Shown here one piece after another: positions 1 through 10,697 of a stretch of DNA of 64,000 nt. The DNA lies in the NCBI RefSeq assembly GCF_023856365.1, contig NC_064538.1, positions 8,564,435 through 8,628,434 on the forward strand, given 5' to 3'. The number at the start of each line of letters is the position of its first letter. Positions within the stretch are counted from its first letter, which is position 1. Source of the DNA: Brienomyrus brachyistius (taxonomy: Eukaryota; Chordata; Actinopteri; Osteoglossiformes; Mormyridae). The notes under the pieces are model-generated. The model made no database searches. It worked only from the letters and a program-made list of their open reading frames with translations, and was not told the origin of the DNA. The position numbers and the translations under genes are program-made.

Positions 1-1654
1 TGTTGCCTTTTCATGTGACGACAAGGCATATTCCATAGCTTATTAGCACCTCTGAAATGACCTTATATGCTACATATGTTTCCCACATCAGGACAAATGG
101 GTCTATTTAGATGATACTGCTGGTAAATGGAGTTTCACAAGGTTGCACTCTTATTGCTTACTGTCCATTTTATCCTGGCTGTACAATGATCTGATGTCCC
201 GGAAACACGGTAGTTCAAGATGTCACAGACAAAACCAAAGTGAATGGGCTCACTTTTCCTGGAAATGGAAACCTGCCAACTAAATTGCACACATAAATAA
301 AAGATTGAAAAAAAAACTTGCATTATTCACAGACGCGCACCCATAAACTGAGTAATAATTGGGAAAAAAATGTATGTATATATATGTTTGTGTGTGTGTG
401 TGAACTGGTCTAGCAACATGAGTCAGATTAACTAAAGTTAGCTTGGTAAACCTTTACTTTTCATTTTTCAGGGCCATTAAACTGGATTACAATTCTTCTT
501 GCTTCATAGCAACTCTTATGAGCATCTTATGACATTTTATTTGTGTCAGAACAGGCAGCATATTTTCTATTTTGTAATTGGATGCACTGTGGCTGTGAAA
601 GGGAAAATTCTGGATGTTATTAATGGCTGTTCTGGTGGACTTCCTGCAGTGTCACTAATTGTTGTATACATTCTCTCTGTGTCACACTGTAAGTGTGCTA
701 CAGGGACATGATGCCATCTTGGTGTTTGAAAAATGTTCAGTGTGAACCTGAGCCTACACACACAAAGACTTACTATTCATGATATCACTTTCCAAAGAAG
801 GCTGCTGTAATATAGATTGTGCTGTAAAATGTTACTTTGATCTATTTTTGCGTCCTACTCTATTAACAAGCTTTAGATCACCGTGTAATAGGAGTCATAA
901 CAGTAATCAACTCCATTTGTAGCAATGATGCATACGTAGTAATAAGTGCAAATTCAGTTCCCGATAATCATATGCAGGACTGTAGCTTTCTTATTTTAGA
1001 AAAATTGCTAAGATTTAACGTGGCATGTTACAGCATATGAGTACTAAAGAATGCTAAATAACTGTGACACAGTGGTGTTAAACTGTTTAGGTAGAATGAG
1101 CTATAACTGCTACAGTTATGTTTGCGCATGTCTGCTATTCTAAAGTGATCTTCTCCTCTTTCCACAGAGTAGGGAAATGTCTCTTTCATGACTGGCACAC
1201 AGAGTATAATTTATAGAAGGGAAAAGTAACACCTCAGGGGCATGTCGATAAGTAGGAAAGGGTGTCAGGAAAAAGGAGAAAAGTCTTAAATCTTCTTCTG
1301 ACCTTTGCAGTGCAAGCTTTTTCCAGGGGCCTGCAATCTGTCCTGTCACAGGCTGCAATGTGGTGACTGATTCTATAAATGGAGACGCTAAATGCCCTGA
1401 AAAGTCTGTTTGATGACTATTCTTGGTGGGATGCCGTGAAGGAGCCTAACTCCTGATTGGTGGGAAAGACCGCTTTCGCGCTGCTTGCAGAACGATGCCA
1501 GTGACTTTGCTGTGCAGCACAGCAGCACCGGGAGTGTCTGGACAATCATATCCGGCCTGATTTTTTGGTAAATTACATCAGACCAAAATGTCAACAGTCA
1601 AAAGGTGGTGGCAGGTGGTATAATAGTTAAGAAATTGCATTTTTCATGCAAAAA
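1..1654. other. Non-coding stretch, no gene recognised
   Basis: I see no domain, RNA gene or recognisable repeat here apart from a short TA/TG microsatellite at about 371-402. Open frames are under 75 codons on both strands and look like chance frames. Composition is AT-rich, like the rest of the window. Confidence 0.6.
371..402. repeat. TA/TG microsatellite
   Basis: A short TATGTATATATATG run passes into about seven TG dinucleotides. It is a simple-sequence repeat with no sign of function. Confidence 0.75.
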
Positions 1655-1655
1655 A

Positions 1656-1740
1656 TACATTCAAATCAAATCAAATAGCCTTTTATTGTCAATTCACTAT
1701 ACAGGTATGTCCATAACATACAGGGAATTGAAATTCTGTT
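1656..1740 (-). other. LINE 3' end with pentanucleotide tail
   Basis: On the minus strand the LINE terminates with GACAATAAAAGGCTATTTG followed by TTTGA-type repeats. A short simple-repeat tail instead of poly(A) is usual for fish L2/CR1-like elements. It fixes the 3' boundary of the relic. Confidence 0.7.
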
Positions 1741-3263
1741 TCTCTTACTTCTTTCTAGTGCAATATAAAATATAAAAGTATAAGATATAAGATAAATACC
1801 ATCTGTACAATATAAAAGTCGGTAGAGCAAAAACAGAAAAAGACCAGTAACAAGACAGTTTGAGGCAGAACAAAATTGAGACTTAGCAGAGTACTTGGTA
1901 GGTAGCGACTCTCTTATTATGGTCCAGGGGCAGGGGGCAAGGAGGGGTGGTAGTGGACAGAGTTCAGCGTCCTAACAGCTTGGTGGATGAAGCTGTTGGA
2001 TGGTCTTGTGGAGCCTGGAGGCTCCGGTACCTTTTCCTTGAGGGGAGGAGGCTGAAGAGGGAGTGTAAAGGACGAGAGGAGTCATCAGCAATGCCGATGG
2101 CTCTGCGGTTGAGGCGGGTGTAGAAAATGTTCTTGAGGGAGGGCAGTGGGGCACCGATGATCTTGCTGGCTGCATCCACTATGCTTTGCAGGGACTTCCT
2201 ACAGGATGCAGTGCAGCCTCCGTACCACATAGAGAGGCAGCTGGTGAGGATGCTCTTGACTGTACCCTAGTAGAATGAGCACATGATGGGGGGGTGGGAC
2301 TTGTGCTCTCCTCAGTTTGCGTAGGAAGTAGAGGCCGGTTTGAGCTTTCTTAGCCAATGACATGATGTTGTCTGACCAGGAGAGGTCCTAAGAGATATAC
2401 GTCCCCAGGAACTTGGTGCTACTCACCCTCTCCACAGCTACACCGTCGATGGTCAGTGGGGGTTGCTGTGAATGACCTCTCCTGAAATCAACCGCAATCT
2501 CTTTGGTCTTGCCCACGTTCAGGAACAGATTGTTGTCTTTACACCACTGGACAAGTTGGCTCACCACATTCCTGTAGTTGGTGTCATCGCAAACTTAACA
2601 ATGTGGTTGGAGCTGTAGCTTGGTACACAATCATGGGTCAGCAGGGTAAAGAGCAACGGGCTGAGCGCACACCCTTGTGGGGCCCAGTGCTCAGCATGAT
2701 GGTCTTAGAGATATTATTGCTGACCTGCATGTTTTGTGGTCTCCCTGTGAAAAAGTTCAACATCCAGTTACAGGGAGAGGTTTTGAGTCCAAAGTGGCTG
2801 AATTTTTGTAGTAGATGCTGGGGAAAGATTGTACTGAACGCTGAACTGAAATGGAGAGAGCAGCAGAATTGGCGTCCTCTATGGACCTGTCTGTCCTGTA
2901 TGCAAACTGAAATGGGGCATGGTAAGAGGGAATGATAGACTTAAAGTTCTGCATGACCAGAACCTCAAAACCTCAAAGCACTTCATGATAGTGGAAGTGA
3001 GTGCTACGGGCTGATGGTCATTATAGCTGGATGGGAGGGGCTTCTTAGGGACAGTTATTATAGTTGTGAATTTAAAGCATGTGGGAACTACAGCTTGGTC
3101 CAGGGAGATGTTGAAGATATTAGCGAGGACATCTTTCAGCTCCTCAGCACAGTCCTTCAGAGCACGACCAGGTATGTTGTCTGGTCCGGCTGCCTTACGT
3201 GGGTTGATCCTAGAGAAGGTTCTCTTTACATTGGCGGGGGCCAGACGTATGGCCCGCTTGCTT

Positions 3264-3278
3264 GGGGGGGGGGGGGGG
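3264..3278. repeat. Poly-G run (15 G)
   Basis: An uninterrupted run of 15 G inside the LINE relic. It breaks the antisense reverse-transcriptase frame and is prone to length error in sequencing, so its exact length is uncertain. Confidence 0.8.
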
Positions 3279-3575
3279 TGGTTTTCTGTGCCAGAGTGCT
3301 CTTTTGTGTCTCAAACCGGGTGAAGAAGTCATTTAGACAGTTGAGCAGGGAGATATCACTGTTGCAGGTCTTGGGTTTATAGTTTGTGAGGGTTTGGATG
3401 CCACGCCAGAGAGACCGAGCATCTCTGGTGCTGCTGAAGTGCCCAGATATTTACTGTCGTTTTGCTTCCTTGATGCCGCAGGACAGATTCGCTCGGGCTG
3501 CTGCTAGTCCTGCAGTGTCACTGGCCTTGAATGCTTTGTTACGAGTCCTCAGAATTCTTAGAAGGCAAATGTACT

Positions 3576-4035
3576 TTTAGCTTCTACATTGATTTCAACT
3601 TGAATAGAATCTGTAAAAAAAAAGCAAAAAATAGTTCCCTTGAAGAAGTACATAATATTCTCTTCCCAAAGGCTAATAATATGAAAGGAAAGCACGTATC
3701 TGTTTGCAAGCCAATTACTATCATTGCTTTACCAAATCTAAGCCATGTAATAGCCATTCGCACTGACAAAAGCCTCCCATTTCTTTTAATCACTGTTCAT
3801 GTTAAAATGTGCATTGCAGATGCTCTCCGAATGGCAGTTGAATGCCTTAACAATCAGACTCTGTAAAGGAGTTAAAAATGAGAATGTTTGTTTGTGTGGA
3901 AAAGGCTGCAGCAGAGCTAAACTACCAAATATGGCAATTCTGCTTTTTCCAAATCAACTTCCAGAGTCAAAACATCAAGCAATAAGAGGCAGAGCATCTT
4001 GTACCACTTGCTGATGCTTTAAGTTGCCTGTAGCT
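3576..4035. other. Non-coding stretch, no gene recognised
   Basis: Sequence immediately outside the LINE relic. Open frames of up to about 110 codons cross its edge but show no domain, no composition shift and no homology I recognise. Confidence 0.5.
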
Positions 4036-4200
4036 CATCCATCCATCCATCCATCCATCCATCCATCCATCCATCCATCCATCCATCATCACTTATCTAG
4101 TTCAGGATCCTATCACAGGAGGCACAGACTTCAGTCCCTGGAAGGTCGTGTCTGTGCTTCATGCTTCATGAATGTCCATCAGACATTCAATGGGCCCTAA
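4036..4200 (-). mobile_element. CATC tandem tail and degraded SINE 3' remnant
   Basis: Thirteen or so CATC units (4036-4088) are followed by CACTTATCTAGTTCAGGATCC, a decayed version of the CCGCTTATCC-type 3' region that adjoins the same tetranucleotide tail in the better-preserved minus-strand SINE copies near 60.3 kb. The tail appears to have expanded into a microsatellite after insertion. Confidence 0.6.
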
Positions 4201-4680
4201 TCTGCAAAAAAATAACATCATTATTAAATATAAACGGTTATGCAGGGGAACCGATACTAATATATAATTATAGTATGGGATTGATTCTAACATTATTATA
4301 TATTTCTTATTAACTTTTAAACTGAAATAAAGACTTTTATCGTGGCTGACAACATCAGTATAGAGCTATTAAAGAGAACCACTGCTAAAAGCCTAACAAT
4401 AATGGGTACTGGTTGTTTAGGGTATATGTCTAGGGTATATGTTATCACTGAGATTTTATTTTAATGAATGTGTTTTCTACAGTTAGAAATAGATGTGTGC
4501 TTGTAACTATTTTTATTACTCTATTTATAGAGTACTCTCATTGGTTCCTTTTATTTTTCCTTATTTGATCTACATCTCTGTACTGTATGCATGTTTCAAA
4601 GCTCATTAGATGTTCACTGTAGTCAGCCAGACAATTAATTGCTAGGCATATGATTTCCCCGCATTTGTGCTTGGTTTGCC
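4201..4680. other. Non-coding stretch, nothing recognised
   Basis: AT-rich sequence with a local direct repeat of GGGTATATGT near 4420-4440. No element ends or coding signal seen. Confidence 0.5.
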
Positions 4681-4752
4681 TCATTTGACTTTAGTTCTTG
4701 TCCAGTGTTTTCAGCCCTTTATGCTATGCCTCCTAGTTCATAGTTTTGCTGT

Positions 4753-5103
4753 ATGTTAAAGTTCCTTAGTTTCATGCTCATTTAATTATAATCCGCCCAC
4801 CTGTTCCTGGTTGTCCTGAGTCCTTTTGATTTGTTAATCTGATTATATTTTGTACCTGTTCCTTGTTTGCCCTGGTGTTCCTCTGTATTAAAGCACCTGC
4901 CTGTGTTCAGTTCCTTAGTGAGTCACTGAGTTTGTGCTCTGTTCCTGTGTTTTGGTTCCTCTGTTCTCTTGTCTGTTCTTGCTCACGTTGTTGCCTAGTT
5001 CCCGAACCTTGTTTCCTCGTGGTTCCTTGTAGCTGGTTGTTGTTTTCCCCGTTTTGTGGATTGTAACCTTTTTTCTCTGCCTGTGACAGGCCATGCTGTA
5101 ACA
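4753..5103 (+). mobile_element. Degraded LTR-like sequence
   Basis: The region is rich in CCTGTTCC/CTGTTCTT words and shares the layout of the clear solo LTR at 6811-7095: CCTGTTCCTTG upstream, a TATA-like GTATTAAAG followed by CACCTGCCTG (about 4887-4906), and a CTGTGACA end near 5088. No TSD could be matched, so the boundaries are approximate. It is probably an old relative of the other short LTRs in the window. Confidence 0.35.
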
Positions 5104-6810
5104 GGTCAACATCAACAAAATGCATCAATAATACACAACATCATAATAGGACTGGGATTAAATGAATAAGTGGTGCTATGTGGTACCAGTGATCTTGAGG
5201 ACATATAGTACAATAGTCCAGTTGTCTTCTTCAGTTGTGCAATGTTCCTGTCATCTCCCAGGGAAATAGCTCAGGCTTACAGTACACATGATTAATTTCA
5301 CGTGATGTAACCTAACTCTGTTCACTCTTACTTTCATGTTTTATGAAAGGATCAACATTAACAATAAAATGTCATTTTACTGTATTTCACAGCCATTGGT
5401 GCAAATAATTTGCAAAAAAAAAAAAACAAATTAAAAACATTTTTTCTTGCTCTGACTTTTCTTCTGAATTGTAAGAACGAAATAAAATAGCAAAAATCTC
5501 AAAAACAATTAAACTGAAGTATTGCTTCAAATCTGTGATGTTGTTCACTGATGTTTGTAGTGGAGAAAAAAGCGTGACAAATCAGAAATTATAAAGGAAA
5601 AGTTGTTTTTAAAAAGTTGACAAATCAATGTAATCTTTTATGTCGATTTTCGTGTACCTTCATCTTACAACTTGAAGAAAATAATTTCTTCACTCAATAT
5701 GCACAAAGTTCCAGAGCTCACAGCTTTCGTTCACGCACAGGGACAGTGCAAAAAACAACCAGGGCCGTTATTAGGCTTATCAGCTGATTACATACAGAAG
5801 AAATACCTAAAACATAAAAATAATTCCATTTAATAGCTGTTTTTTATACAAACAGATTGAAGTCTGCTTGCAGATTATTGTAAGTTTATATTTTCATTAA
5901 TACAGATGGTTGTTTTTATCAAAGTACTACTATTGACTTTTTTTTTTTTTTTTTTTTTTATATTTGCTTTATATAAAGCATTATATCTTCAAAACCAGAT
6001 AGCATTGCCTAGTTTTAGGCTTACATGAAAGGGATCCTTTTGGCATTTTGCAGTTTTGTTCTGGGGCTCATAAATTAGTCTGATTTGACAGCAGTTCTGA
6101 TCTCATATCACCTGAGGGGATGAGAATGAAAAGACAAAGAGTAACACCCACACTGAGGAACATAAAATATTTTCCTGCATTGATTAACCGTGTGAACAAT
6201 AAAAGCAATATACTGTCTATGCTTTAGTGCTTTTCCATGACTTTTCCTCTTTGCCTTTATCTGCTTTCATGTTGATGTTGACTCGGCTGGCTAACCATTA
6301 ACAAAGTGTCTCAGGCTGCGATTAAAATTATAATAAAATGGTACATTTGTGGACATCTGCTTTTGTTGTGGCTGTGTTACTTGGAGAAATCAAGTGCTGT
6401 TTATTATTTATACAAAATGTTTTCAAGCATTGAAGACAGATGTTGAGTTTCCCCAAGCTTGGTTGCATTTTTGCCACCTATAATACCGGATAGGTATAGT
6501 ATTCTGCAGTGAGAAGAAACTAATTTACATATTAGTGCCTCTCCTGGCGATTTGCATATTTTTCTTTGGCGGAATGGGAGATGAAACGTATGTGTGCAGC
6601 TTGGTTAGGGGTAAAAGTTTATTTTGCATAATTGGCACAAGCAAACTGTCTTTACTCAAGGCAGCTCTAAATATGTCAATCTGCCCACAGAGTAGATTTA
6701 TGCCGTAAACAAGAAAAAAAGTCTTCAAAAGTTGTTTACTATGTTTACATTTCTACAACATTTGCTATTAATGAACATAAAGGAACCATCAAAAATAAAT
6801 AAATAAATAC
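5104..6810. other. Non-coding stretch with a poly-T run
   Basis: No gene or transposon end recognised. It contains a 22-base poly-T run at 5938-5959 and is otherwise plain AT-rich sequence. Confidence 0.5.
5938..5959. repeat. Poly-T run (22 T)
   Basis: An uninterrupted homopolymer. It could be the reversed poly(A) tail of an old retroposed sequence, but no retroposed body is recognisable next to it. Confidence 0.75.
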
Positions 6811-7095
6811 TGTCATATCCTGCCTGTCAGTTCCGTCCAACGCTCCTGTCTCCCCCCTAACGTGACCCTGATGAGCCGCACCTGTTCCTTGTTACCCCCC
6901 GTTAGTCTCTGTATTTAAGTACCTGTTTGTCTCGTCAGTCCCAGTCCGGTCACTGATGTTGTTTCTCCTGTCTGTCTATGTCCTTCCCTGTACTTGTCTT
7001 CTTGGTTTGACCTGCTGTGCTTTTGCTTGTATCCCTTCTCCTGTTCAGTTAATAAGACACCTGCCTTTGAGTCTTTCGTCCCACATGCCGTCACA
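6811..7095 (+). mobile_element. Solo LTR with perfect 5-bp TSD
   Basis: A 285-bp sequence begins TGTCATATCC and ends GCCGTCACA, the TG...CA form of a long terminal repeat. The 5 bases on either side are identical: AATAC at 6806-6810 and at 7096-7100. A TATA-like CTGTATTTAAGTACC lies at about 6908-6922 and a weak polyadenylation-like AATAAG near 7051. No internal coding region adjoins it, so it is a solo LTR, left by recombination between two LTRs or retained from a non-autonomous element. Target duplication of 5 bp fits Ty3/Gypsy-type or retroviral integrases; the family is not determined. Confidence 0.8.
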
Positions 7096-7100
7096 AATAC

Positions 7101-7799
7101 AGGTAATAATTCACAGAACGAAGGATAGATTTGACTTTTAGCGGGAGGAAGCCAGGCTTTCATTTGGTTAATTTATCATATTTGTCAGTTTCACTGGATG
7201 CTTCAATACCACGATCAAGAGGAAAAGCTCTTACTAATTTAATGTGAAATGAGCAGTAATTTTAGTTTCTGGCATCTTAATTATAGAAGTAATTCACTGA
7301 AACTAAATATTACTCCAGAGGAATCTGGAAATATTCCACATTTATAAAACACATTTATACTAATATGGTCACTAATTTTTTGTTAATTCAGTTGTTGCAC
7401 ATCTCGACAATCTTTGCTTCTCTGATCTTTTCACCTTTTTCTTAATTAAAGACAATTTGGTCCAAGCACTCTATATGGCGGATGGTATTCATATCTATGA
7501 GAGAAACTGATTAAATTTAACAGATAACAAATGTGAAATTATGAATGCTGATTTACAAAATAAAGAAACTTCATTATCATCATTCAGGGTGTACAGTACC
7601 ATGTGCTGCCTAGGATCAATACCCCCATTTTGTTTAAGAAGTTGGACGATGGATGGATAGACTATCAAAATATTCTTTTAAACAAATCGTAGTGTACATG
7701 CAACTGAAATAGTTCAATTTAGTAATGTACTTGATACATCTGTCTTGAAGCAAATGCTTTCATTCAAGCCTGCCAATTTAAACATCCTTTGGCTTCGTG
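7101..7799. other. Non-coding stretch, nothing recognised
   Basis: AT-rich sequence between the solo LTR and the hAT element. A short TGGATGGATAG at about 7650 could be a last trace of a SINE tail. Confidence 0.45.
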
Positions 7800-8711
7800 C
7801 AGTGGTTTTCAATCTTTTTTCCCCCAAGAACCCCCTGTGTCCAGGCAAACATGTTTGGGCCCCCCTACACGGATTATGATATTGTCTATCTTGCATGAGT
7901 GTTTCTAGCTATTTAAAAGATCAGGGGCGAAGTCAAGTTTGCTTTTTTTGAAAGAATACTGGCATCAGGGGTTAAATACTTAGAGCTACCCTTAAAATAC
8001 TTGTGGCTCTAGCCCTGAGTGATCTGACCTAACGATGCCCAATTCTCTCTTGTATGTGTTCTGCAATGCTAACAAAAATTGCCATTGTTTATTAAGAGCC
8101 AACATTTTAATGTAGTTACACTGCCAAACGATGTAACTCCTTTCGAACAAACCCCAAACAAGGTTTCCTCATCCGCCACTTTTATTTTCATCTATGACAC
8201 TGGTCTCAAAACAGAATGTGAATGTTTACGAACCAAAAAAAAAACTATCTACATCTAAAACCTATTTGGAAAATAACTCCGAAATCCAAATCCAGACACC
8301 CATTAAGAGTGTGCTTAATAACTGAAAAGACTATCATTTTAAGGTATTAACCTTCAACAACAAAATTAAAATTAAAACATTGCAAATTACAATTTTTTTT
8401 AACAATGTTTTAAAATGAAACCCAAATGAAATGAAAAGTAACAATGATTCTTCACCTTTCCCTCCATTAACTCCCCCCTAAGATGCTAACTGAATGGTCT
8501 GATTTTAGCTATGTATTCTGAGATTCTGTGTCATGTCACAAAAGTAGTATTTGTTTATCACAAATATTTAATAAAGACCTAATGTTAATGCACAGTAAAG
8601 TATATTGACGTAACCGATATTGTATCATCCTATGCAGTAGCTTGCTTTGAAAATATATAGATAGCAAAGTCATCGCAGTTCTCGCTGAGGCCCCCTGGTT
8701 CAGAACTATTG
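7800..8711. mobile_element. Non-autonomous hAT-type DNA transposon (~0.9 kb)
   Basis: The left end CAGTGGTTTTCAATC matches the reverse complement of the right end (CAATAGTTCTGAACC) at 11 of 15 positions. Both are variants of the CAGTGGTTCTCAAAC-type hAT terminus. The adjacent 8-mers GCTTCGTG (7792-7799) and GCTGAGTG (8712-8719) match at 6 of 8, as expected for a mutated 8-bp hAT target duplication. There is no transposase frame inside; the interior is AT-rich. Mobilisation would have needed a transposase supplied elsewhere. Confidence 0.65.
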
Positions 8712-8719
8712 GCTGAGTG

Positions 8720-9537
8720 GATTCCAGTGTTACCTCCCACCTTTGCACTGTGTGTCTGGATCTTGCATATTCATGTATCAGTTCCACGGTGTCTCCCAGC
8801 CGGGTACCATATGCTGCATGGGACTGGTTCCAGGCTTCCCCAGGACCCAGACCATGATAAGCAGGCAGATGATGGATGTATGTTTATATATAGCGTAATG
8901 CATTATTGCTAGATAATTTATCGGCATGCTTATTTCATTCTTGCAGATCATTTCAAATATAAAATTCAAACAATTGCATTTGTTACTATCGATATTTGCT
9001 TTAAGATGTTGGTATCTTATTGTAAAATTTTGTCATTTTAAAATTGTCTTTCAGTTGAGGCTTTTTTTAAAAAAAAACAAAGTAACCAGTCACTTGCAGT
9101 AGCTCCTTTGTCTGGGAACACACTATATGGGGTCTATATACAGTATAGCATAGTTTGCAAAGGAACAAATAATTTGCACTGATGTCACTAAAAAGGAAAT
9201 GGAAAGGGAATGAAGAGTGTCGTTAACTTCTAGAGTACAGCCAGCTCTGTCCGTATTGTGATTTGTTTGTCTCCCCATAGTCGCTTTCAGATGGCCTTAA
9301 AATGATGATGGAGGTGTGTGTGTTAGGTTCATACCGCAAACCAACTGAATATCTTCTGAAAATCATTGGAGTAGATAAACACATTAAAAAGACAGAAATC
9401 AGGGAAATATAGTAATGGGCTCAGCATTACGAAGAACAGACAAATCATGTTACAGACCTGCATGTGCACCTTTCAAGTGACTATTAATCCCACAGATCTC
9501 AATCACAGAATTTGTTTTTTTATCTTTCTCTTTACAG
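8720..9537. other. Non-coding stretch upstream of the minisatellite
   Basis: No element or gene recognised in most of it. Its last 30 bases (about 9508-9537) form a long polypyrimidine tract ending in ACAG, which resembles a 3' splice site. Confidence 0.5.
9510..9537 (+). promoter_or_regulatory. Splice-acceptor-like sequence
   Basis: A T-rich pyrimidine tract leads into TTTCTCTTTACAG ending at 9537, a good match to the vertebrate 3' splice-site consensus. The downstream frame is open for 265 codons because it runs into the 36-bp minisatellite. A GTAAGT donor-like hexamer occurs at about 10384. Whether it is used is unknown; such matches occur by chance. Confidence 0.3.
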
Positions 9538-9552
9538 TTGAAATTCAGCAAT

Positions 9553-10297
9553 ATGCAACCTGGTATTGTGTTACGCTGTCTTAGGTATATGCAACCTGGT
9601 ATTGTGCTACGCTGTCTGAGGTATATGCAACCTGGTATTGTGTTACGCTGTCTTAGGTATATGCAACCTGGTATTGTGTTACGCTGTCTTAGGTATATGC
9701 AACCTGGTATTGTGCTACGCTGTCTGAGGTATATGCAACCTAGTATTGTGTTACGCTGTCTTAGGTATATGCAACCTGGTATTGTGTTACGCTGTCTTAG
9801 GTATATGCAACCTGGTATTGTGCTACGCTGTCTTAGGTATATGCAACCTGGTATTGTGTTACGCTGTCTTAGGTATATGCAACCTGGTATTGTGCTACGC
9901 TGTCTTAGGTATATGCAACCTGGTATTGTGCTACTCTGTCTTAGGTATATGCAACCTGGTATTGTGTTACGCTGTCTTAGGTATATGCAACCTGGTATTG
10001 TGCTACGCTGTCTTAGGTATATGCAACCTGGTATTGTGCTACGCTGTCTTAGGTATATGCAACCTGGTATTGTGTTACGCTGTCTTAGGTATATGCAACC
10101 TGGTATTGTGTTGCGCTGTCTTAGGTATATGCAACCTGGTATTGTGTTACGCTGTCTTAGGTATATGCAACCTGGTATTCTGCTACGCTGTCTTAGGTAT
10201 ATGCAACCTGGTATTGTGTTACGCTGTCTTAGGTATATGCAACCTGGTATTGTGTTACGCTGTCTTAGGTATATGCAACCTGGTATTGTGTTACGCT
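9553..10297 (+). repeat. 36-bp minisatellite, 20 full units plus a partial one, open in two frames
   Basis: Twenty complete 36-bp units and a 25-base partial one follow head to tail with only a few substitutions. As 36 is a multiple of three, frame is kept: one plus frame reads repeats of MQPGIVLRCLRY with an ATG in every unit (open 9538-10335, 265 codons) and a second reads repeats of CNLVLCYAVLGI (9746-10315, 189 codons). Variation is at a GTGTTA/GTGCTA site and a CTTAGG/CTGAGG site. Units 2 and 5 share the rare CTGAGG form, so three units (108 bp) were probably duplicated as a block. Each unit also carries TTAG|GTATAT, a donor-like sequence. The open frames are most simply a by-product of unit length; nothing else argues for a protein. 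Confidence 0.95.
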
Positions 10298-10388
10298 CTT
10301 ACTGTAGGTCTTTAAAACCAACGCTATTGTTTTAGTTTCCAATGCATGTCTTCTACTTTTATAAAGGAATCCAAGAAATCAACAGTAA

Positions 10389-10697
10389 GTGTTTCCATCC
10401 ATTTCCATCCTTCCATTCAGTCATATGCTCACCAGAGAGCTAATAGAGCACATGAATCATTTCCAGTGTCTCGGAAACACACAGCAGTTTGAACCTAGTA
10501 GATGCGGCATTGCTGTTATTGCAGCTGCAGAGCTTCATAATTTTCTTAAACGGCGTGGCCGCCCAGACCCTGACCTTCAGGATGATGATGACCAACATGT
10601 TTCCATAGCTGAGCTAATCACAGAAACGGACTTGCTTACAGAGATACTTTTGCTTTGCAGCACTTCTCATAACAAATGTGTCTTGAGTGACACATAA
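10389..10697 (+). pseudogene. Short open frame with a weak Harbinger-nuclease-like C-terminus
   Basis: A 102-codon frame includes GIAVIAAAELHNFLKRRG (about residues 40-57) followed by an acidic stretch PDPDLQDDDDQH. The small-hydrophobic run ending in LHN then basic residues resembles the C-terminal segment of PIF/Harbinger-type transposases (HARBI1-like), where an alpha-helix carries a conserved LHN. No DDE catalytic part is visible upstream; the minisatellite lies there instead. This could be a decayed transposon fragment or a chance resemblance. Confidence 0.25.

Larger units (their letters stand above)
1656..3575 (-). pseudogene. Broken non-LTR retrotransposon ORF2 (reverse transcriptase), CR1/L2/Jockey-like
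   Basis: This is the 3' part of a LINE lying antisense, read from about 3575 down to 1656. In different minus frames one can read, in order: a linker with TRDARSLWRGIQTLTNYKP-like text (about 3440-3360), INPRKAAGPDNIPGR with the N-terminal reverse-transcriptase signature (about 3205-3165), a FQFAYRTDRSIEDA motif (about 2912-2865), a truncated FADDT-type catalytic box (about 2570-2600), a TIDGVAVERVSS segment (about 2455-2415), GLYFLRKLR (about 2337-2311) and the C-terminal block RLNRRAIGIADDSSRPLHSL (about 2120-2065). In intact relatives these make the enzyme that copies element RNA into a nicked target. Frame changes, stops and a G run at 3264-3278 show it is dead. A 3' UTR ends in an AATAAAA-like signal and a short TTTGA repeat tail at 1656-1680. 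The upstream endonuclease region is absent, as expected for 5' truncation. Clade within CR1/L2/Jockey is not resolved. Confidence 0.85.

Noticed and set aside
2603..2935. 110-codon plus-strand frame
   Set aside because: It is the antisense of the LINE reverse-transcriptase relic.
9553..10297. CRISPR array
   Set aside because: The 36-bp repeats are contiguous with no unique spacers, and the surroundings are vertebrate.
9538..10335. A 265-codon frame as a protein-coding gene
   Set aside because: It is open because the 36-bp tandem unit has no stop in this frame; a second plus frame is open for the same reason. No domain, signal peptide or supported transcript structure is visible.
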